DNA of 7,190 nucleotides from Pseudomonadota bacterium. Lineage in GTDB: Bacteria > Pseudomonadota > Gammaproteobacteria > Acidiferrobacterales > UBA6901. The notes under the pieces are model-generated. The model was not told where the DNA came from. It made no database searches and worked only from the letters and a program-made list of their open reading frames with translations. The stretch lies in the NCBI GenBank assembly GCA_021783175.1, contig JAJXUF010000149.1, positions 1 to 7,190 on the forward strand, in the 5' to 3' direction. Shown in pieces: positions 5,783-7,190 of this stretch (its first letter is position 1; every line of letters begins with the position of its first letter). Made by a program: the position numbers and the translations under genes.

Positions 5783-6209
5783 AAAATTTCACTGGAAAAT
5801 TCTTACGTTCGTGCATGATTCCGCAAAGTGCGATGTACAGGATCAATACGATTCCGCGACTGCGGAATTGCGTGCGAGCTTCGAGGTCGCAGTCAGTTAC
5901 CTGGCCTCGTTGCCAAAGCAGGAGTGGCGAAGACCGAAGGCGGCGAAGCTAACCGATAATAGGCGGTTTAGAGAATTTTATGAGATTCGTTTCAAGGCCG
6001 ATAGCGTGCAACAGAGACCGATTGGCTATTTTGGACCTAACAGCACGGATTTCACGATTCTCATTTGGGCGATTGAGAAGGGGAATTCTTTAATACCCGC
6101 AACATGGCATAAAACAGCGATGTCGCGGATGGCGGAAATCAAAGCGGGTGTGGCAAGTGCGCGAGAAATCGACTTCCATGATGGGCAGACTGAAAAGGTT
6201 GGCGAGTAA
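5778..6209 (+). CDS. RelE/HigB-like (phage Gp49-type) toxin
   Basis: Probable toxin of a type II pair, of the fold whose members cleave mRNA on the ribosome. The best match to the family is residues 66-120 (143-residue version): EFYEIRFKADSVQQRPIGYF, then FTILIWAIEKG, and a terminal helix with ATWHKTAMSRMAEIKAG, as in Gp49/HigB proteins (EIRF..D..QYRPLG, then a hydrophobic strand plus EKG, then A..R). Upstream, helices cover about 22-45. The frame is open back to 5433, but that part is GC-rich and unlike any protein. No in-frame ATG lies near the domain, so I chose GTG 5778; TTG 5706 or 5748 are alternatives. The 3' end overlaps the antitoxin start by 32 bases, the toxin-first order of HigBA-like modules. 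Confidence 0.7.
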   Translation: MIKFHWKILTFVHDSAKCDVQDQYDSATAELRASFEVAVSYLASLPKQEWRRPKAAKLTDNRRFREFYEIRFKADSVQQRPIGYFGPNSTDFTILIWAIEKGNSLIPATWHKTAMSRMAEIKAGVASAREIDFHDGQTEKVGE

Positions 6210-6720
6210 GAAATTTCGCGACGCTTATGTGCGCGCGAATATCGAGCACGGAATTGCTCATCAGATTCGTATTCAACGTAAAGCGAAGGGATGGTCGCAG
6301 AGTAGACTCGCATCGAAAATTGGCGTCCACGGCCAATCGGCAATTGCGCGCCTCGAGGATCCGTCGTACGGCCGCTATAATTTAACGACGCTGATCAAAT
6401 TAGCGTCCGCGTTCGACGTGGCTTTGATAGTCAAATTCCTGCCGTTTAGTAGGTTTGTGGCCGAGACTTCAGATTTGTCACCGACGGCGCTTTTTGCGGA
6501 AGGGTTTGTTTCAGAATACCCAAAATTATTGCAGCGCGCGCAGTTCGTGTCTTCTGCGGGAGCGGCAGGCGCGCCAATTGTGGTTAGAAATCTTAACCCG
6601 TCGCCACTAACATCCGTTATCGATTTTCAGGATCCCGTCAGAATCCCAGCCTCCCGCGAGGGCGCCTCGATTTCTGAAATGAATTTCCCGTCTACTGGAG
6701 CTCATCAATGCCTACAGTGA
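6178..6720 (+). CDS. Xre-family helix-turn-helix antitoxin/repressor
   Basis: DNA-binding protein, probably the antitoxin of the upstream toxin and the repressor of the operon. In the 180-residue product an N-terminal segment (FRDAYVRANIEHGIAHQIR, 13-31) leads into an HTH_3 domain at about 24-85: QRKAKGWSQSRLASKIG, then QSAIARLEDPSYGR and LTTLIKLASAFDVALIVKF. The RLEDPxYG and LxxLASAFDVALxVxF motifs are typical of proteobacterial Xre antitoxins. FLPFSRFVAET (87-97) ends the usual family length; residues about 98-180 are an extension of unknown role. Two adjacent ATGs (6178, 6181) are possible starts; the in-frame GTG at 6148 lies deep in the toxin gene. Only a weak ribosome site (GAGAAA) is present, so coupling to toxin translation is likely. 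The 3' end overlaps the next gene by 13 bases. Confidence 0.85.
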   Translation: MMGRLKRLASKKFRDAYVRANIEHGIAHQIRIQRKAKGWSQSRLASKIGVHGQSAIARLEDPSYGRYNLTTLIKLASAFDVALIVKFLPFSRFVAETSDLSPTALFAEGFVSEYPKLLQRAQFVSSAGAAGAPIVVRNLNPSPLTSVIDFQDPVRIPASREGASISEMNFPSTGAHQCLQ

Positions 6721-7043
6721 AGAACGTTCGGGAAGCAAGTGCGACCTTCGACTTGATCGTTCCCGAGAATATCCCCGAAGTTGGCGTCGATGGAGTGTCC
6801 AACGCGCTCTTGGGATATCCGACTTCAAAGCTAATGTTTCACGTGAACGTATCCCCAGAGGCGGGGATTGAGCAGCGGAAGGCGGTGTTGAACCTCAGCA
6901 TTGGCACGCTGGCCCTAATTCAGCTTTGTCAATTGACTTTGGCGGGCCTTGCGCGCAACCGCGCTGCACTCGACAACGCGGCCTCTGAACAGGCGACACA
7001 GCTACGAAATGCGCTCATTTCCATCGAGACCAGTCCGACCTAA
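6708..7043 (+). CDS. Unrecognised 111-residue protein, third gene of the module
   Basis: I do not recognise the family. The ATG at 6708 is preceded by GGAG (6697-6700, seven-base spacing) and lies inside the last codons of the antitoxin gene, so the three genes form one translationally linked unit. The predicted layout is a beta-rich first half (TFDLIVPE, then KLMFHVNVSP) and an alpha-helical second half (about 63-101, with LSIGTLALIQLCQLTLAGLA). That helix is amphipathic to hydrophobic, but mixed with charges downstream and not a clear membrane span. The plan of two strands and then a helix faintly recalls DUF3467-like proteins; SecB-like chaperones, known as third partners of some HigBA modules, do not match. 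It is the last gene before the right attachment site. Confidence 0.65.
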   Translation: MPTVKNVREASATFDLIVPENIPEVGVDGVSNALLGYPTSKLMFHVNVSPEAGIEQRKAVLNLSIGTLALIQLCQLTLAGLARNRAALDNAASEQATQLRNALISIETSPT

Positions 7044-7110
7044 AATACACAAGACGATCCTACTGGCTAGACGGACGGCGTTGCCTTGGAACCGTCGCAA
7101 GTAAGTGCCG
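7044..7110. other. Right arm of the island before attR
   Basis: No gene. In a circular excised form this sequence would lie immediately after the recombinase gene on the minus strand and would supply its last codons: reading backwards from 7116 the recombinase frame stays open to a TAG at 7060-7062. Confidence 0.5.
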
Positions 7111-7129
7111 AATCGAGCCCCCGCTACCA
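7111..7129 (+). repeat. attR: displaced copy of the tRNA 3' end
   Basis: This is the direct repeat of the tRNA end at 91-109. The exact core is 7117-7129, with AATC shared at 7111-7114. There is no tRNA body upstream of it, so it is the displaced 3' fragment left by integration. It marks the right edge of the island; what follows is presumed chromosome. Confidence 0.85.
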
Positions 7130-7190
7130 CATTTGTCTGTAAGGTCGCCGAGCCGCCAGCCGCGACCATCAATGTCGCCTCTATCCGCCG
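7130..7190. other. Chromosomal flank right of the island
   Basis: GC-rich sequence after attR. I see no gene, terminator or repeat in these 61 bases; it is presumed to be the original downstream flank of the tRNA gene. Confidence 0.5.

Larger units (their letters stand above)
97..7129. mobile_element. Genomic island integrated at the tRNA-fMet 3' end
   Basis: The segment is bounded by a 13-bp direct repeat of the tRNA 3' end (97-109 and 7117-7129), so the unit length between repeat copies is 7020 bp. A site-specific recombinase gene lies directly inside one end, and the interior holds restriction-modification and toxin-antitoxin type genes of lower GC than the flanks and recombinase. This is the standard architecture of a tRNA-targeted island: integration keeps the tRNA functional and leaves a copy of its 3' end at the far side. 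No excisionase, conjugation, replication or phage structural gene is visible. It is therefore a small integrative element, and a decayed one, because the recombinase lacks its catalytic N-terminus. Confidence 0.85.

Noticed and set aside
6708..7043. SecB-like chaperone identity for the third gene
   Set aside because: Shorter than SecB and lacking recognisable SecB sequence features; only the genetic position is similar.
1..7190. CRISPR array or insertion sequence
   Set aside because: No regularly spaced repeats, no transposase and no terminal inverted repeats with target duplication were seen; the only long direct repeat is the att pair.

Overview
The window holds a compact genomic island of about 7.0 kb inserted at the 3' end of an initiator tRNA-Met gene, with a few dozen bases of chromosome on each side (1-32 and 7130-7190). 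The host looks like a high-GC proteobacterium, alpha or beta: the initiator tRNA is of proteobacterial type, the flanks and recombinase gene are GC-rich, and the recombinase resembles long serine recombinases common in Burkholderiales and Rhizobiales-like genomes. The exact taxon cannot be read from the window.

Layout: tRNA-fMet (33-109) carries the left attachment site; a 13-bp exact copy of its 3' end (17/19 over a longer stretch) lies at 7111-7129 as the right attachment site. Just inside the left end, on the minus strand, is a large serine recombinase whose last codons and stop codon lie inside the tRNA gene. Its N-terminal piece with the catalytic serine is absent, replaced by unrelated AT-richer sequence. 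To the right, on the plus strand, come a beta-class DNA methyltransferase (2066-3220) and a NotI-family restriction endonuclease (3217-4065) joined by an ATGA overlap; a 494-base stretch with only tiny reading frames; a single-pass membrane protein of the DUF6680 type (4560-5090); a GC-rich stretch of almost 700 bases without a convincing gene but with inverted repeats; and a RelE/HigB-like toxin, an Xre-type antitoxin with a long C-terminal extension, and an unrecognised 111-residue protein, all overlapping (about 5778-7043).

Taken together this is a small defence or stability island: a Type II restriction-modification system probably aimed at a GC-rich palindrome, a membrane protein family seen in defence neighbourhoods, and a toxin-antitoxin-like module with a possible third component. 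The restriction-modification pair and the toxin-antitoxin pair would both penalise loss of the island, while the missing catalytic serine suggests that it can no longer excise by itself.
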